NCBI RefSeq assembly: GCF_001651875.1
Contig: NZ_LNQB01000102.1
Coordinates: forward strand, 62,001 to 126,000
DNA from: Sinorhizobium saheli
GTDB lineage: Bacteria; Pseudomonadota; Alphaproteobacteria; Rhizobiales; Rhizobiaceae
Direction: 5' to 3'
Length of the DNA: 64,000 nt
The notes below the pieces were generated by a model. The model had not been told where the DNA came from. It worked only from the letters and a program-made list of their open reading frames with translations, and ran no database searches. The position numbers were made by a program, and so were the translations under genes. This document shows, piece by piece, positions 17,901 to 25,330 of this stretch; positions within the stretch are counted from its first letter, which is position 1; each line of letters opens with the position of its first letter.

Positions 17901-17955
17901 GCTCGGCACGCTTGGACGCTCGTCGTGGTGTGTTGATCCGGCTTTCGCGCAGCAT
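14893..17955 (-). CDS. Class III cyclase / AAA ATPase / TPR signalling protein
   Basis: This 1020-residue cytoplasmic protein has three parts. Residues 30-205 are a class III nucleotidyl cyclase domain with both metal-binding aspartates in place (D39 in CYDLVGSTG, D83 in AGDGGVALFP). Residues 225-600 are an AAA_16/STAND-type ATPase with Walker A GDAGIGKS (257-264) and a Walker-B-like VVAVEDIHWID. From about 620 to the end are TPR-like helical repeats. Such proteins integrate signals by ATP-driven oligomerisation and may make cAMP or cGMP. No C-terminal LuxR HTH is present, so it is not a MalT-type activator. GGGAG precedes the ATG. As first gene of the operon, overlapping ycaO, it probably controls or accompanies the modification system. 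Confidence 0.88.
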   Translation of the reverse strand: MLRESRINTPRRASKRAERSGGSSARGGERRIVTALCYDLVGSTGLMQVMDIEDYHELMSAFQSAAKQAIASHSGVMQHEAGDGGVALFPIELDAKDAASLAIRAGLGIVEACRRVGREAGRDDLRVRVGVATSIALVREAASEENWMREPVTGAAQALATRLEGIAVPNTVLVSEDTRHLAGRSHAFAFQGSKVLKGFAAPEKVWRALGHKIGVDRFYAFGRLGGPLIDRESELNTIARIWGDVLQARGAVLLVEGDAGIGKSRLLREIRSRTRERRSKLFFFQCLPGGFRSTLHPLLNSFPGGQMGPTAAQVTSLFERHGITDAEVVEIFAYLLGAQGRNHLLSNGNLKEIREKAHRAVFRALRSVCRNGPIVVAVEDIHWIDPTSRDLLGEAARVIAQLPVLLVATSRPSASSDWLDGANRTRLSLQPLDRDQTRLAIKASWPEHRLSMLPDLFDVTERISGGVPLFIEEICQWVSQNVEPDTLSLSENIRPTHVSAFEAILDARLQHLGSAREVARAAAIVGTQVTLPLLRELLPDFSRKALANAADVLCETGFLTRIRASGRTAYGFRHTLIQETIYNALLRKQRQVLHRRLFAAVSENRDAAFWIDTGALAEHAERAGLLEEAVPLFIAAGKESSSRSAMNEARQYLEHALNLCGQMNEADAAEPLQLSALMALGPVLTGLVGFNSPPARALYEEGVEIARGRPLSEQSQWFPIYWGWWFTGSDFRVMHDRALKVQSMLSKANEPEIQLQVNHCIWAIDFNLGRHRETQEAVKAGLALYDERRAKESRTEFGGHDAKVCGLGQLALSLWLTGRTKASDAALSRMIAFADRIAHTPSKAHSFDTEAVSAFYRDDFERLTEISARMADFATKNRMQSLSGLSLLFSGWAEAHLKSLASGHAAFQNGLALLRDLGTVADLPIYLYMHATLLGRAGKIDSAIDVASEAIEKAEETGHAYWLAELHRCRAVLRARAGQPKDIVVGDLSSALDIAESQGATALTRRARNSIRELGVVVKR

Positions 17956-17973
17956 GCACCACTCCCGCGTTCA

Positions 17974-17997
17974 GCGGCGCCATCCTTGAGGCGCCGC
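17974..17997 (-). promoter_or_regulatory. Perfect hairpin in the 5' leader of the cyclase-YcaO-TfuA operon
   Basis: GCGGCGCC (17974-17981) and GGCGCCGC (17990-17997) pair perfectly over 8 bp with an 8-nt loop. It starts 18 bp upstream of the first gene's ATG. No T-run follows, so it is not a terminator. A translational or mRNA-stability element, or an operator dyad, is possible. The 17956-18295 stretch contains no supportable gene, including no short precursor-peptide ORF that I could defend. Confidence 0.5.
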
Positions 17998-18295
17998 CGC
18001 ATTTACAAAATCATCCAGAGATTCAGAGCGCTATATGGACCTTCGGATGTCCGACCCGACGCGCGGCGCTGTAAACGTGAACGACCTGCCTTCCCCTTGT
18101 CTTCCGCTCGATTCTCATTTGAGGAGACGCGCGGCTCCCGCTGGCGGTGCACGCACGTTTTCGAGAATCATAATATGGGAAGGCTGATTGCCGGCCGAGC
18201 CAATGTCAATCAACAGATTGATGCAGCGCTCGGCACCCGCTCAACCGCCCCGATTTGCGAGCACGCGCTTTGCCGACCGCCGCGGTCGCAAGACT

Positions 18296-19423
18296 TCACC
18301 GCACGATCGTCAGCCGCTGCGCCGCACGGGTGATCGCCGTATAGAGCCAGCGCTCGCGCGTGTCGCGGAAGGCCCAGCTTTCGTCGAAGAGCACGACATT
18401 GTTCCATTGCGAGCCCTGCGCCTTGTGCACCGTCAGCGCATAGCCGTAGTCGAACTCGTCGTAGCGCTTGCGCGTCGACCACGGGATCTCTCCCTCGACG
18501 TCCTCGAAGGCCGCCTTCAAGAGCTTGATCTTCGCCGCGCCACGATCCATGTCGTCGTCTTCCGGCCGGATCATCAGGTTGATGCCGGGCTTCACCGTTT
18601 CCTTGGACGAACTCATCACCTGCCACAGCGAGCCGTTGAGCAGACCCTTGGCCGGATCGTTGCGCAGGCACACGAGCTTGTCGCCGGATTGCGGATAATC
18701 GCTGGTGAAGCCTTTCAGCTCGCGGAGCCGCTGATTGTAGCGCCGCCGCGTCCGATTGGTGCCGACGAGCACCTGATCGGCCTCGAGCACCAGCGGCTGC
18801 GTCACCTCGCTCTTGGAGATGACCTGCGCGGTGCCGAAATCACCATGCATGATCTCCTTGCCCTCGCGCACATGCATGGCGAGCTGGATGATCGGATTGT
18901 CGCGCGCCTGGCGATGGATATCCGTCAGCAGATAGTCCGGCTCGTGATTGGTAAAATAGCCTCCGCCCGAAACCGGCGGCAACTGGCCGGGGTCGCCAAG
19001 AACGAGGATCGGCGTGCCGAAGCTCATCAGGTCCTTGCCGAGCGCTTCGTCGACCATCGAGCATTCGTCGACGATGATCAGCGCAGCCTTGGCCGCCGGG
19101 CTCTGGCGGTTGATCGCGAACATCGGCGCGATCGAGGTCCTGCCGGTCTCTTCGTCTGCCACCTCTTCCTCGCCGCGCGGCCTGTAGATCAGCGAGTGGA
19201 TGGTCTTGGCGCTCTGGGCGCCCTTGGAGCGCAGCACCTGCGCCGCCTTGCCGGTGAAGGCGGCGAACAGCACCTCGCCGTCCACATGCTCGGCGAAATG
19301 GCGTGCAAGCGTGGTCTTGCCGGTTCCGGCATAGCCGAACAGCCGGAAGAGCTGCGAACGGCCTTCCTTGAGCCAGCGAGAAACGGCCTTCAGGGCCTCG
19401 TCCTGTTGCGGAGCGAACTGCAT
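18296..19423 (-). CDS. RecD-like ATP-dependent DNA helicase (SF1B)
   Basis: The protein (375 residues) has the superfamily 1 helicase motifs in order. Motif I is GYAGTGKTTLA (residues 30-40), followed by an AFTGKAAQVLRSKG segment, motif II VDECSMV, motif III LVLGDPGQLPPVSG and motif V/VI elements GYALTVHKAQGSQW and YTAITRAAQRL. It corresponds to the small stand-alone RecD2-like ATPases of Rhizobiales that lack the N-terminal RecD2 domains. The role is presumably 5'-3' DNA unwinding in repair. The frame begins at 19609, but the ATG at 19423 starts right before the conserved MQFAPQQDEAL N-terminus. The 19424-19658 gap holds only a degenerate RIME-like fragment. Confidence 0.88.
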   Translation of the reverse strand: MQFAPQQDEALKAVSRWLKEGRSQLFRLFGYAGTGKTTLARHFAEHVDGEVLFAAFTGKAAQVLRSKGAQSAKTIHSLIYRPRGEEEVADEETGRTSIAPMFAINRQSPAAKAALIIVDECSMVDEALGKDLMSFGTPILVLGDPGQLPPVSGGGYFTNHEPDYLLTDIHRQARDNPIIQLAMHVREGKEIMHGDFGTAQVISKSEVTQPLVLEADQVLVGTNRTRRRYNQRLRELKGFTSDYPQSGDKLVCLRNDPAKGLLNGSLWQVMSSSKETVKPGINLMIRPEDDDMDRGAAKIKLLKAAFEDVEGEIPWSTRKRYDEFDYGYALTVHKAQGSQWNNVVLFDESWAFRDTRERWLYTAITRAAQRLTIVR

Positions 19424-19658
19424 GGCCTGCAGTGTCAGGATTCGGGGGCGCGGCGCAAGTGTCGAATTGCCGAACGACCGCTCCGCACGATTCGGCCAAC
19501 CGGCGCTCACGTGGAATCTTGTGCCGTGCAAATGCGCCCAATCAGCCTCAAGCGCTCCGCATCTGGGGCCAAGCTTCAGGGCGCGCTGTAGCGCTTTCTT
19601 GCCCTGCACCTTGAATCGGCGCGGCTGATGCTGTTAACCAGGCGACGCCTGCCGGAGA

Positions 19659-20753
19659 ATGCCCTTGAAGCCGGAACAGCACTCATTGCCGATGACACCG
19701 GAAAAGACCGGGCTGGGTCGCCTGTCGCCCGTGAGGCAATGGTGCCTGCTTGCCGCCCTCTCCGCGATATTCGCCGCAATCCTCGAAATGATCGGCATAC
19801 CCGCCGGGCTCCTGATGGGACCGATGGCCGCCGGCGCGCTGGTCGGCATGAACGGCGGCACGATCCGCCTGCCCCGCCGGTTCTTCTTCTGCGTACAGAT
19901 CGTCCTTGCGATGATGATCGCCGGGTCGATGCGGCCGGACCTGTTCGCGACCTTTTCCAGTAACTGGCCGCTCTTTCTCGCCGTCATCATCTCGGTCATC
20001 GGCGTCAGCACGCTCTGCGGCTGGACGATCACACGCATGCGCATCCTGCCCGGAACGACCGCGATCTGGGGATCGTCGGCGGGTGCGGCCTCGACGATGC
20101 TGCTGATGGCTGACGCCTATGGCGCGGACGCTCGTCTCGTCGCCTTCATGCAATATCTCCGCGTCGTCTTCGTCGCCAGCGCCGCCACCATGGTCGCTCA
20201 TCTCTGGATGAGCGGCGCCGAGGTCGGGACCGGGGCCCGCTGGTTCGCGCCGATCGCCGGCCTCCCCTTTCTCGCGACCCTTTCCGTCGGGATCGTCGGC
20301 GGCCTTCTCGGCAAGGCGCTGCGGATGCCGGCGGGCGCCTTCCTCGTGCCCTTCGCCATCGGCTCGGTCTGCAACGTCACCGGCATGCTCACGATCGAAT
20401 TGCCGCAATGGCTGCTTGCGCTTTCCTTCGCGATGCTCGGCTGGAACATCGGCCTCGGCTTCACCCGGCCGATCCTGGCGCATGCCCGTCGCGCCCTGGT
20501 GCCGACGGTCGTCTCGATTCTGGTGCTGATGTCCTTCTGCGGGCTACTGGCCTTGTTGCTGATCGAAGTCGCCGGGATCGACCCGCTGACGGCCTATCTC
20601 GCCACCAGCCCCGGCGGGCTGGACTCGATCGCCGTCATCGCCGCCTCCAGCGATGTCGACCTGCCCTTCGTCATGGCGCTGCAGACGGCCCGGCTGCTGA
20701 TCATCACCCTTATCGGCCCTGCGCTCGCCCGCTTCGTTGCCGACCGGGCGTGA
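19659..20753 (+). CDS. AbrB-family integral membrane protein
   Basis: The 364-residue protein is almost entirely hydrophobic, with about ten membrane segments arranged as two repeats. Each repeat has the family's glycine-rich loops: IPAGLLMGPMAAGALVG and LRMPAGAFLVPFAIGSVCN. This is the AbrB family (formerly 'putative ammonia monooxygenase'), whose members are transport-like proteins of unclear substrate and are unrelated to the DNA-binding AbrB. A conserved YLATSPGGLDSIAVIAA segment is present near residue 310. GGAG lies just before the first ATG; an ATG at 19692 is an alternative. Confidence 0.82.
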   Translation: MPLKPEQHSLPMTPEKTGLGRLSPVRQWCLLAALSAIFAAILEMIGIPAGLLMGPMAAGALVGMNGGTIRLPRRFFFCVQIVLAMMIAGSMRPDLFATFSSNWPLFLAVIISVIGVSTLCGWTITRMRILPGTTAIWGSSAGAASTMLLMADAYGADARLVAFMQYLRVVFVASAATMVAHLWMSGAEVGTGARWFAPIAGLPFLATLSVGIVGGLLGKALRMPAGAFLVPFAIGSVCNVTGMLTIELPQWLLALSFAMLGWNIGLGFTRPILAHARRALVPTVVSILVLMSFCGLLALLLIEVAGIDPLTAYLATSPGGLDSIAVIAASSDVDLPFVMALQTARLLIITLIGPALARFVADRA

Positions 20754-20956
20754 GAGCCCGCATGCCAGCCGACGCGCGCTGCTGCCGTCAAGACGACCCA
20801 GCCCCCGCAACCATCACGGGCGCGGGGGAATAAACCTGCTCTGTTCCGTGTCTTATGCGCGAACCACCTGATACCGGTTCCGCGCACAGAGCCTGGACTC
20901 GACCAGCTGTGCCGCCTGCAAGTGAAGACATGAACAGCCTGAGGAAGGAATTTCCC

Positions 20957-21331
20957 ATGAGAACATTTCCATTGGCCATCGCCATTTGCCTTGCCACAGC
21001 CGCGTCGGCCCTGGCCGCCCCGCCGGTCCAGACGGTCGACTCGGAAAAGGGTAAGGTGCTGGCGGGCGCGAACGGCATGACACTCTATACGTACAGGGAT
21101 GACCAGAAGGGCGTATCCACCTGCTACGATGCCTGCGCCAAGAACTGGCCGCCCTTCATGGTGGAAGGCGACGCGCAGGCCGAAGGCGCCTATTCGATCG
21201 TCGAGCGCAAGGATGGCAGCAAGCAATGGGCCAAGGACGGCATGCCCCTTTACTTCTGGGTCAAGGACAAGAAGATGGGTGACGTCACCGGCGACGGCGT
21301 GAAGGGCGAATGGGATGTCGCACGACCGTAA
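20957..21331 (+). CDS. Secreted 'lipoprotein repeat' (PF03640-type) protein
   Basis: The 124-residue precursor has a cleavable signal peptide (MRTFPLAIAICLATAASALAA). It carries the family repeat twice: GMTLYTYRDDQKGVSTCYDACAKNWPPF and GMPLYFWVKDKKMGDVTGDGVKGEWDVARP. There is no lipobox Cys at the cleavage site, so despite the family name it is probably soluble in the periplasm. Function is unknown. GAGGAAGGA lies upstream of the ATG at 20957. Its last 17 bases overlap the ECF sigma gene, so it is the first gene of a sigma/anti-sigma operon and a natural member of that regulon. Confidence 0.8.
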   Translation: MRTFPLAIAICLATAASALAAPPVQTVDSEKGKVLAGANGMTLYTYRDDQKGVSTCYDACAKNWPPFMVEGDAQAEGAYSIVERKDGSKQWAKDGMPLYFWVKDKKMGDVTGDGVKGEWDVARP

Positions 21332-21869
21332 CGGTCCGCAGACAGGCGCGGAGGCGGCCGCCTCCGTGCCCGATTCCTTTGAAGAAGGCGTCCTGGCCCT
21401 GATGCCGGCGCTCAGGCGCTATTCGCGCAGCCTCATGCACTCCGATCCGGACGGCGAGGATCTGTTGCAGGACTGCGTCGAGAAGGTGCTGGCGCGGCGC
21501 GCGCAATGGCGCGGCGCGAATCTGCGCGCCTGGGCCTTCACCATCATGACGAATCTCTACCGCAACCGCCATCGCCGCAAAGCGCAGCATCCGGAGGTGG
21601 AGCTCGACGAAGAGCTCGGCCTAGCCGTCCAGGAGCAGGACGCGGACCCTTTGGAGCGGCAGCGGCTAGTGCGCGCACTAGACCGGCTTTCGGCCGACAA
21701 CCGCGCCGTGCTGATGCTCGTCGTCATCGAGGGATATCGCTATCAGGACGTGGCGGAAATGATGGCGATCCCCATCGGGACGGTCATGTCCCGCCTCTCG
21801 CGGGCCCGCCGGCAGCTCGCTGAAGCGATGAAGGAAGACAATGTGATTGCGCTACGGAGACCGAAATGA
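21315..21869 (+). CDS. ECF-type RNA polymerase sigma factor
   Basis: This 184-residue sigma-70-family protein contains region 2 (residues 32-95: LRRYSRSLMHSDPDGEDLLQDCVEKVLARR...LRAWAFTIMTNLYRNRHRR) and region 4 (125-175: ALDRLSADNRAVLMLVVIEGYRYQDVAEMMAIPIGTVMSRLSRARRQL), with no region 3, as in ECF factors. It overlaps its upstream neighbour by 17 bp and the anti-sigma gene by an ATGA. It presumably directs transcription of its own operon and unknown stress genes once the anti-sigma factor releases it. Confidence 0.92.
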   Translation: MSHDRNGPQTGAEAAASVPDSFEEGVLALMPALRRYSRSLMHSDPDGEDLLQDCVEKVLARRAQWRGANLRAWAFTIMTNLYRNRHRRKAQHPEVELDEELGLAVQEQDADPLERQRLVRALDRLSADNRAVLMLVVIEGYRYQDVAEMMAIPIGTVMSRLSRARRQLAEAMKEDNVIALRRPK

Positions 21870-22663
21870 CGGATAAGAGCGATACCGTCTCCGAAGACGA
21901 ACTGCACGCCTATGTCGACGGTCACCTGAGCGAGCCGGAACGCGGGCGCATTGAGGCCTGGCTGGAAAGCCATCCGGCCCGCGCCGAGGAGGTGCGTCAG
22001 TGGCAGGCCCAGGCGGCAGCCTTGAGGCAGCATTTTGCGCCCTACGCCCGCAGTGAAGCCGGCGACCGCGCGCTGATCGCCCCCCACCGGCAGGCGGCGG
22101 GTCGCATGGTCTCCGCATCGCTTTTCCGGCGCGCCGCCGCCGGCCTGCTGATCTTTGCCGCAGGGGCGCTCGCCGGCAACTACGTGCCGCGCCTCGCGGG
22201 ACCGCAATCACCCGTTGCCATCGCCGCGGACACCCTGCCCAGCCAGGCGCAATCCGCTTTCCTGATCTATGCGAGCGAGGTGCGTCATCCGGTGGAGGTT
22301 GGCGCCGACCAGCAGGCGCATCTGGCGACATGGCTCGGCAAGCGGCTCGACTATCCCCTGACGATCCCCGACCTGTCGCCCCTCGGTTTCTCGCTCGTCG
22401 GCGGCAGGCTGGTGCCGGTCAACGGCAAGGCAGGCGCCATGCTGATGTATGAGGACGGCACCGGCCAGCGGCTGACGGTCCTTCTTGGCCGCAATAAGGA
22501 CAACCGCGAAACGAGCTTCCGCATCGCGGCCGAGGGCGGGATCGAAACCTTCTATTGGATCGACGGCGAGATGGGCTACGCGATCACCGGCGAAGTGCCG
22601 CGCGAGTTGCTGCACAAGGTCGCCCGTGAATGCCATCGGCAGTTCGAGGGCTCGGAGTCGTAA
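21866..22663 (+). CDS. Membrane-bound anti-sigma factor
   Basis: The protein (265 residues) has a cytoplasmic N-terminal helical domain typical of anti-sigma factors (SEDELHAYVDGHLSEPERGRIEAWLESHP). One membrane segment follows at about 90-108 (RRAAAGLLIFAAGALAGNYV), then a periplasmic domain. The zinc-binding HxxxCxxC motif of ZAS anti-sigma factors is absent, so release is unlikely to be redox-thiol based. Translational overlap with the sigma gene (ATGA) supports cognate pairing. Confidence 0.88.
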   Translation: MTDKSDTVSEDELHAYVDGHLSEPERGRIEAWLESHPARAEEVRQWQAQAAALRQHFAPYARSEAGDRALIAPHRQAAGRMVSASLFRRAAAGLLIFAAGALAGNYVPRLAGPQSPVAIAADTLPSQAQSAFLIYASEVRHPVEVGADQQAHLATWLGKRLDYPLTIPDLSPLGFSLVGGRLVPVNGKAGAMLMYEDGTGQRLTVLLGRNKDNRETSFRIAAEGGIETFYWIDGEMGYAITGEVPRELLHKVARECHRQFEGSES

Positions 22664-22682
22664 AGGGAGACCGCTCCGACAT

Positions 22683-23054
22683 TCATCGCAGCGGGTCGTT
22701 TTCGAGAATGATCGGCCTGCCGTGCGGGGTGGCCTCCGCCGCGCGCTGCCAGCTTTTCGTCAAGGTCTCGAGTTCGCGGCCGGAGGCGATGGCAAGCTCC
22801 GTCACCAGCCGGCTCAGCGCCGCCACCCAGCAATCGTAATAGTCGCTGGCGTCGGCCTTGCGGCCGGGCCTGTAGAGCTCGGCCGACAGCGCCTCCGCCC
22901 ATTCGCTCCAGGAGAATACGCCTTTCTCGTGGAGCCGCACCGTCATGGCGAAGGCGACCGCCTGCCACGGCTCGGCGAAGACCGGATCGCCCTCCGGCGA
23001 TTTCGGCAGCTCCGCCGATGAGAGAAGCGCCGCCGGAGTGTTACACGCGCTCAA
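22683..23054 (-). CDS. Nitrile hydratase accessory protein (cobalt-type activator)
   Basis: This is a small protein (123 residues) related to the N-terminal half of nitrile hydratase beta (EGDPVFAEPWQAVAFAMTVRLHEKGVFSWSEWAEALSAEL...DYYDCWVAALSRLV). That is the hallmark of the cobalt-NHase self-subunit-swapping chaperones (P14K/NhlE type), which help load Co into the alpha subunit. I place the start at TTG 23054, which overlaps the beta stop by 14 bp and has GGGAGAG four bases upstream; an ATG at 23177 would overlap beta by 137 bp. It is third in an alpha-beta-accessory operon. Confidence 0.85.
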   Translation of the reverse strand: MSACNTPAALLSSAELPKSPEGDPVFAEPWQAVAFAMTVRLHEKGVFSWSEWAEALSAELYRPGRKADASDYYDCWVAALSRLVTELAIASGRELETLTKSWQRAAEATPHGRPIILENDPLR

Positions 23055-23700
23055 GGTAGCTCTCCCATGCGTCGATCGAGACGGTGAGCGTCGGGTTCGC
23101 GCCCTCGCCCCAGATCTCACCCGCGGCGAACGCCACCGTATAGAGCCATTGCGGGTTCTCGCCCTTGCCATGGGCATTGTCGTCCGGGAACACGAAGCTG
23201 CCCTGCACGGCTTCGATCACGCCGATCCTGGCGCGGGCATAGCGCGGCAGACGCGTGTGGGTTTCCGGATTGAAGTTCCTGGTGCGCACCGTCTCGCCAA
23301 CCGCAAAGCGCGGCGGCTGGTCGACCGGCCTGTCGCAAGGACCGCCTTTGGCAAGCGCGCCCGCCACCATGTCGGCCGTGAGCACCCGCTTCGGCTCGCG
23401 GCCCTTCTCGAGCATGTGCCCTGCGTCGAGCTCGGCCTCAGTGACGAAACCGTGCCGCTTCAGGAGCGCTTCCAGCGCCCGTATCCAGATCTCGTAATAG
23501 CTCGCCGCGAGATAGGTCGCCGGCGGCAGGCATTCGCGCGCATGCCGGCTTTCGTCGAGCGTCCAGGCGCCGAAGGCGCCGCAGGAAAGCGTGACGCCAA
23601 GCGCGCGCTTCTCCCATTCGGCATGGAAAACGGGCTCGCCTTTTTCAGGTGCGATCGGCCCGAGCCCATGCTGCCCGCCAAGATCGTGCGGCCCGTTCAT
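23041..23700 (-). CDS. nthB: Nitrile hydratase beta subunit
   Basis: The 219-residue protein begins [15 protein letters not shown], the diagnostic NHase-beta N-terminus. The C-terminal barrel carries [25 protein letters not shown] and [19 protein letters not shown]. Together with the alpha subunit it hydrates nitriles to amides in the cytoplasm. Its start overlaps the alpha-subunit stop (ATGA), which ensures stoichiometric translation. No amidase gene follows inside the window. Confidence 0.95.
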   Translation of the reverse strand: MNGPHDLGGQHGLGPIAPEKGEPVFHAEWEKRALGVTLSCGAFGAWTLDESRHARECLPPATYLAASYYEIWIRALEALLKRHGFVTEAELDAGHMLEKGREPKRVLTADMVAGALAKGGPCDRPVDQPPRFAVGETVRTRNFNPETHTRLPRYARARIGVIEAVQGSFVFPDDNAHGKGENPQWLYTVAFAAGEIWGEGANPTLTVSIDAWESYLERV

Positions 23701-24338
23701 CGTTCCTCCTCCGGCGAAAGCGCAAGCCCCGTGCCGATCATCGAGTCGCGCGTGACGAGCGCGGCCAGGGCATCCTCGCCGAAACCGTCGGTGCCTTGCG
23801 GCCGCTCGGGGACGACAAGGTAACGCAGTTCCGCCGTCGAATCCCAGACGCGGATCTTCTTCTCCGCCGGCAGTTCAAGCCCGAATTCCGCAAGCACGCC
23901 GCGCGGGTCGATGACGGCGCGCGAGCGATAGGGCGGCGCCTTGTACCAGACCGGCGGCAGCCCCAGCACCGCCCAAGGATAGCAGGAGCAGAGGGTGCAG
24001 ACGACGAGGTTGTGCGTCTCGGGCGTATTGAAGACCGCCCGCATGTGCTCGCCCTGGCGGCCAGTAAACCCGAGGCTCGCGATCGCCGCGGTCGCATCCC
24101 GGCGCAGCCAGTCGGCAAATTCGGGGTCGCTCCATGCCCTGGCGACGACGCGCGCGCCGTTTCGCGGCCCCACCTTCGTCTCGTAGGTCTCGACGATCGC
24201 GTCGATCGCCGCCGGATCGATCAACCCCTTTTCCGTCAGCACCGTCTCCAGCGCCTTCACCCGCGCTTCCATGTCGGTGAAATGATTGTCGTGGTGGTGA
24301 TCATGACCTTCGCCAGCGCCATGATGATGCTCGGACAT
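23697..24338 (-). CDS. nthA: Nitrile hydratase alpha subunit, cobalt type
   Basis: The 213-residue subunit contains the metal-centre motif [10 protein letters not shown] (Cys 114, 117 and 119), whose second and third cysteines become sulfinic and sulfenic acids in the mature enzyme. Thr rather than Ser in C-T-L-C is the sequence mark of non-corrin cobalt enzymes. An unusual His-rich N-terminal extension (about seven His in residues 4-19) precedes the conserved [10 protein letters not shown] start and might help bind Co2+. First gene of the alpha-beta-accessory operon. The substrate nitrile is unknown; plant-derived nitriles such as indole-acetonitrile are plausible for a rhizobium. Confidence 0.95.
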   Translation of the reverse strand: MSEHHHGAGEGHDHHHDNHFTDMEARVKALETVLTEKGLIDPAAIDAIVETYETKVGPRNGARVVARAWSDPEFADWLRRDATAAIASLGFTGRQGEHMRAVFNTPETHNLVVCTLCSCYPWAVLGLPPVWYKAPPYRSRAVIDPRGVLAEFGLELPAEKKIRVWDSTAELRYLVVPERPQGTDGFGEDALAALVTRDSMIGTGLALSPEEER

Positions 24339-24381
24339 TGCGTGGCTCCTCTACCGGAAACGCGATTATTTCTAGAATGAC

Positions 24382-24488
24382 TACGGCGCCGCGCGTCTTA
24401 TCGGACGCGCAAAGGGCGCTGCAGGACTTTGAATCGCTGCATGTCTTTGTCCTCCAAATCGAGGTCGATTTAAGGAAACATGCAGTAG
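24382..24488 (+). repeat. Full-length RIME1-like mosaic element
   Basis: This ~107-bp element has two dyads. The left one has arms GCGCGTC and GACGCGC around TTATCG (24391-24410). The right one has CTGCATGT pairing with ACATGCAG at the ends and AAATCG/CGATTT inside. Partial or degenerate copies lie at 422, 8871, 12782, 44413 and probably near 51410. The size and double-palindrome layout agree with rhizobial RIME1 as I recall it. Confidence 0.75.
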
Positions 24489-24537
24489 CGTGAAACGCGG
24501 AGTCGACTCTCGAAAAACCAGATCATGCGTCATCGCC

Positions 24538-25131
24538 CTATTGTAGCATCGGCCAGAGGCTGACGACGAGGAGCACGGCCATGGTGATGTTGAACCATTT
24601 GAGCCGTGCCGGCTCGGAGAGCCATTGCCGGAGCGCCGAGCCGAAGCCGGCCCAGGTCGAAACGCTCGGCACGTTGACGAGCGCGAAGACCAGACCGACG
24701 ACGAGCACGTTCCAGAGATTGCTGTCGCCGCTCGTGTACGTGGCCATAGCCGCCACCGCCATCACCCAAGCCTTGGGGTTCACCCATTGAAACGCCGCCG
24801 CCTGTAGAAAACTCATCGGCGCGGCGTTCGCCTTTCCTTCGCCGAGCGAGCGCGAAGTCCCGATCTTCCACGCGATCCAGACGAGGTAGGCGCCGCCCGC
24901 GAACTTCAACGCCATGAACAGGAGCGGCGCTGCCTGCAGCAATGCACCGAGCCCGAAACCGACTGCGAGCAAGAGCACGAAGAAGCCGCCGCCAATGCCG
25001 AGCATATGCGGGATCGTCCGCACGAAACCGAAATTCACGCCTGAGGCAAACAGCATCATGTTGTTCGGCCCCGGCGTGATCGATGTCGTGAAGGCAAACA
25101 GGAACAGCGCCAGAAGCGTATCCGGCTGCAT
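24538..25131 (-). CDS. LysE/RhtB-family amino-acid exporter
   Basis: This 197-residue membrane protein has six predicted hydrophobic segments and the family motif FAFTTSITPGPNNMMLFASGVNFGF near the N-terminus (residues 11-35). It also has FQWVNPKAWVMA in the middle. LysE/RhtB proteins export basic or neutral amino acids and homoserine derivatives. The ATG at 25131 is preceded by GGGAGGAGAG; the frame upstream to 25215 lacks a comparable signal. Two perfect dyads lie in its leader (25217-25275), suggesting regulated expression. Substrate is not predictable. Confidence 0.88.
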   Translation of the reverse strand: MQPDTLLALFLFAFTTSITPGPNNMMLFASGVNFGFVRTIPHMLGIGGGFFVLLLAVGFGLGALLQAAPLLFMALKFAGGAYLVWIAWKIGTSRSLGEGKANAAPMSFLQAAAFQWVNPKAWVMAVAAMATYTSGDSNLWNVLVVGLVFALVNVPSVSTWAGFGSALRQWLSEPARLKWFNITMAVLLVVSLWPMLQ

Positions 25132-25216
25132 CGGCCTCTCCTCCCGCCGCAGCGCGCCGCGGCAGCTCATGCTTTGGTTGGTGTTTTCCCCGGGGGCAGA
25201 ATCTGCCGGAGACAAG

Positions 25217-25275
25217 TTGGGTCAGCATAGCTGACCCAAGTCCGATCGCCAGCCCAATCTTGTCACGGTGACAAG
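25217..25275 (-). promoter_or_regulatory. Two perfect dyads upstream of the LysE-family gene
   Basis: Dyad 1 is TTGGGTCAGC / GCTGACCCAA (25217-25226 and 25230-25239, 3-nt loop). Dyad 2 is CTTGTCAC / GTGACAAG (25259-25266 and 25268-25275). Both lie 86-144 bp upstream of the exporter start. They could be operator sites for a regulator or hairpins of a leader RNA. No regulator gene is adjacent. Confidence 0.5.
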
Positions 25276-25330
25276 CCTTGGATGACTCTAAGGTCACGAG
25301 CGTGGGTAGTCGGCCGCGGGCAAAGCCCGC

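Noticed and set aside
17956-18295. Possible short RiPP precursor ORF before the cyclase-YcaO operon
   Set aside because: Looked for a short frame with a ribosome-binding site and a Cys/Ser/Gly-rich core on both strands; none could be supported.
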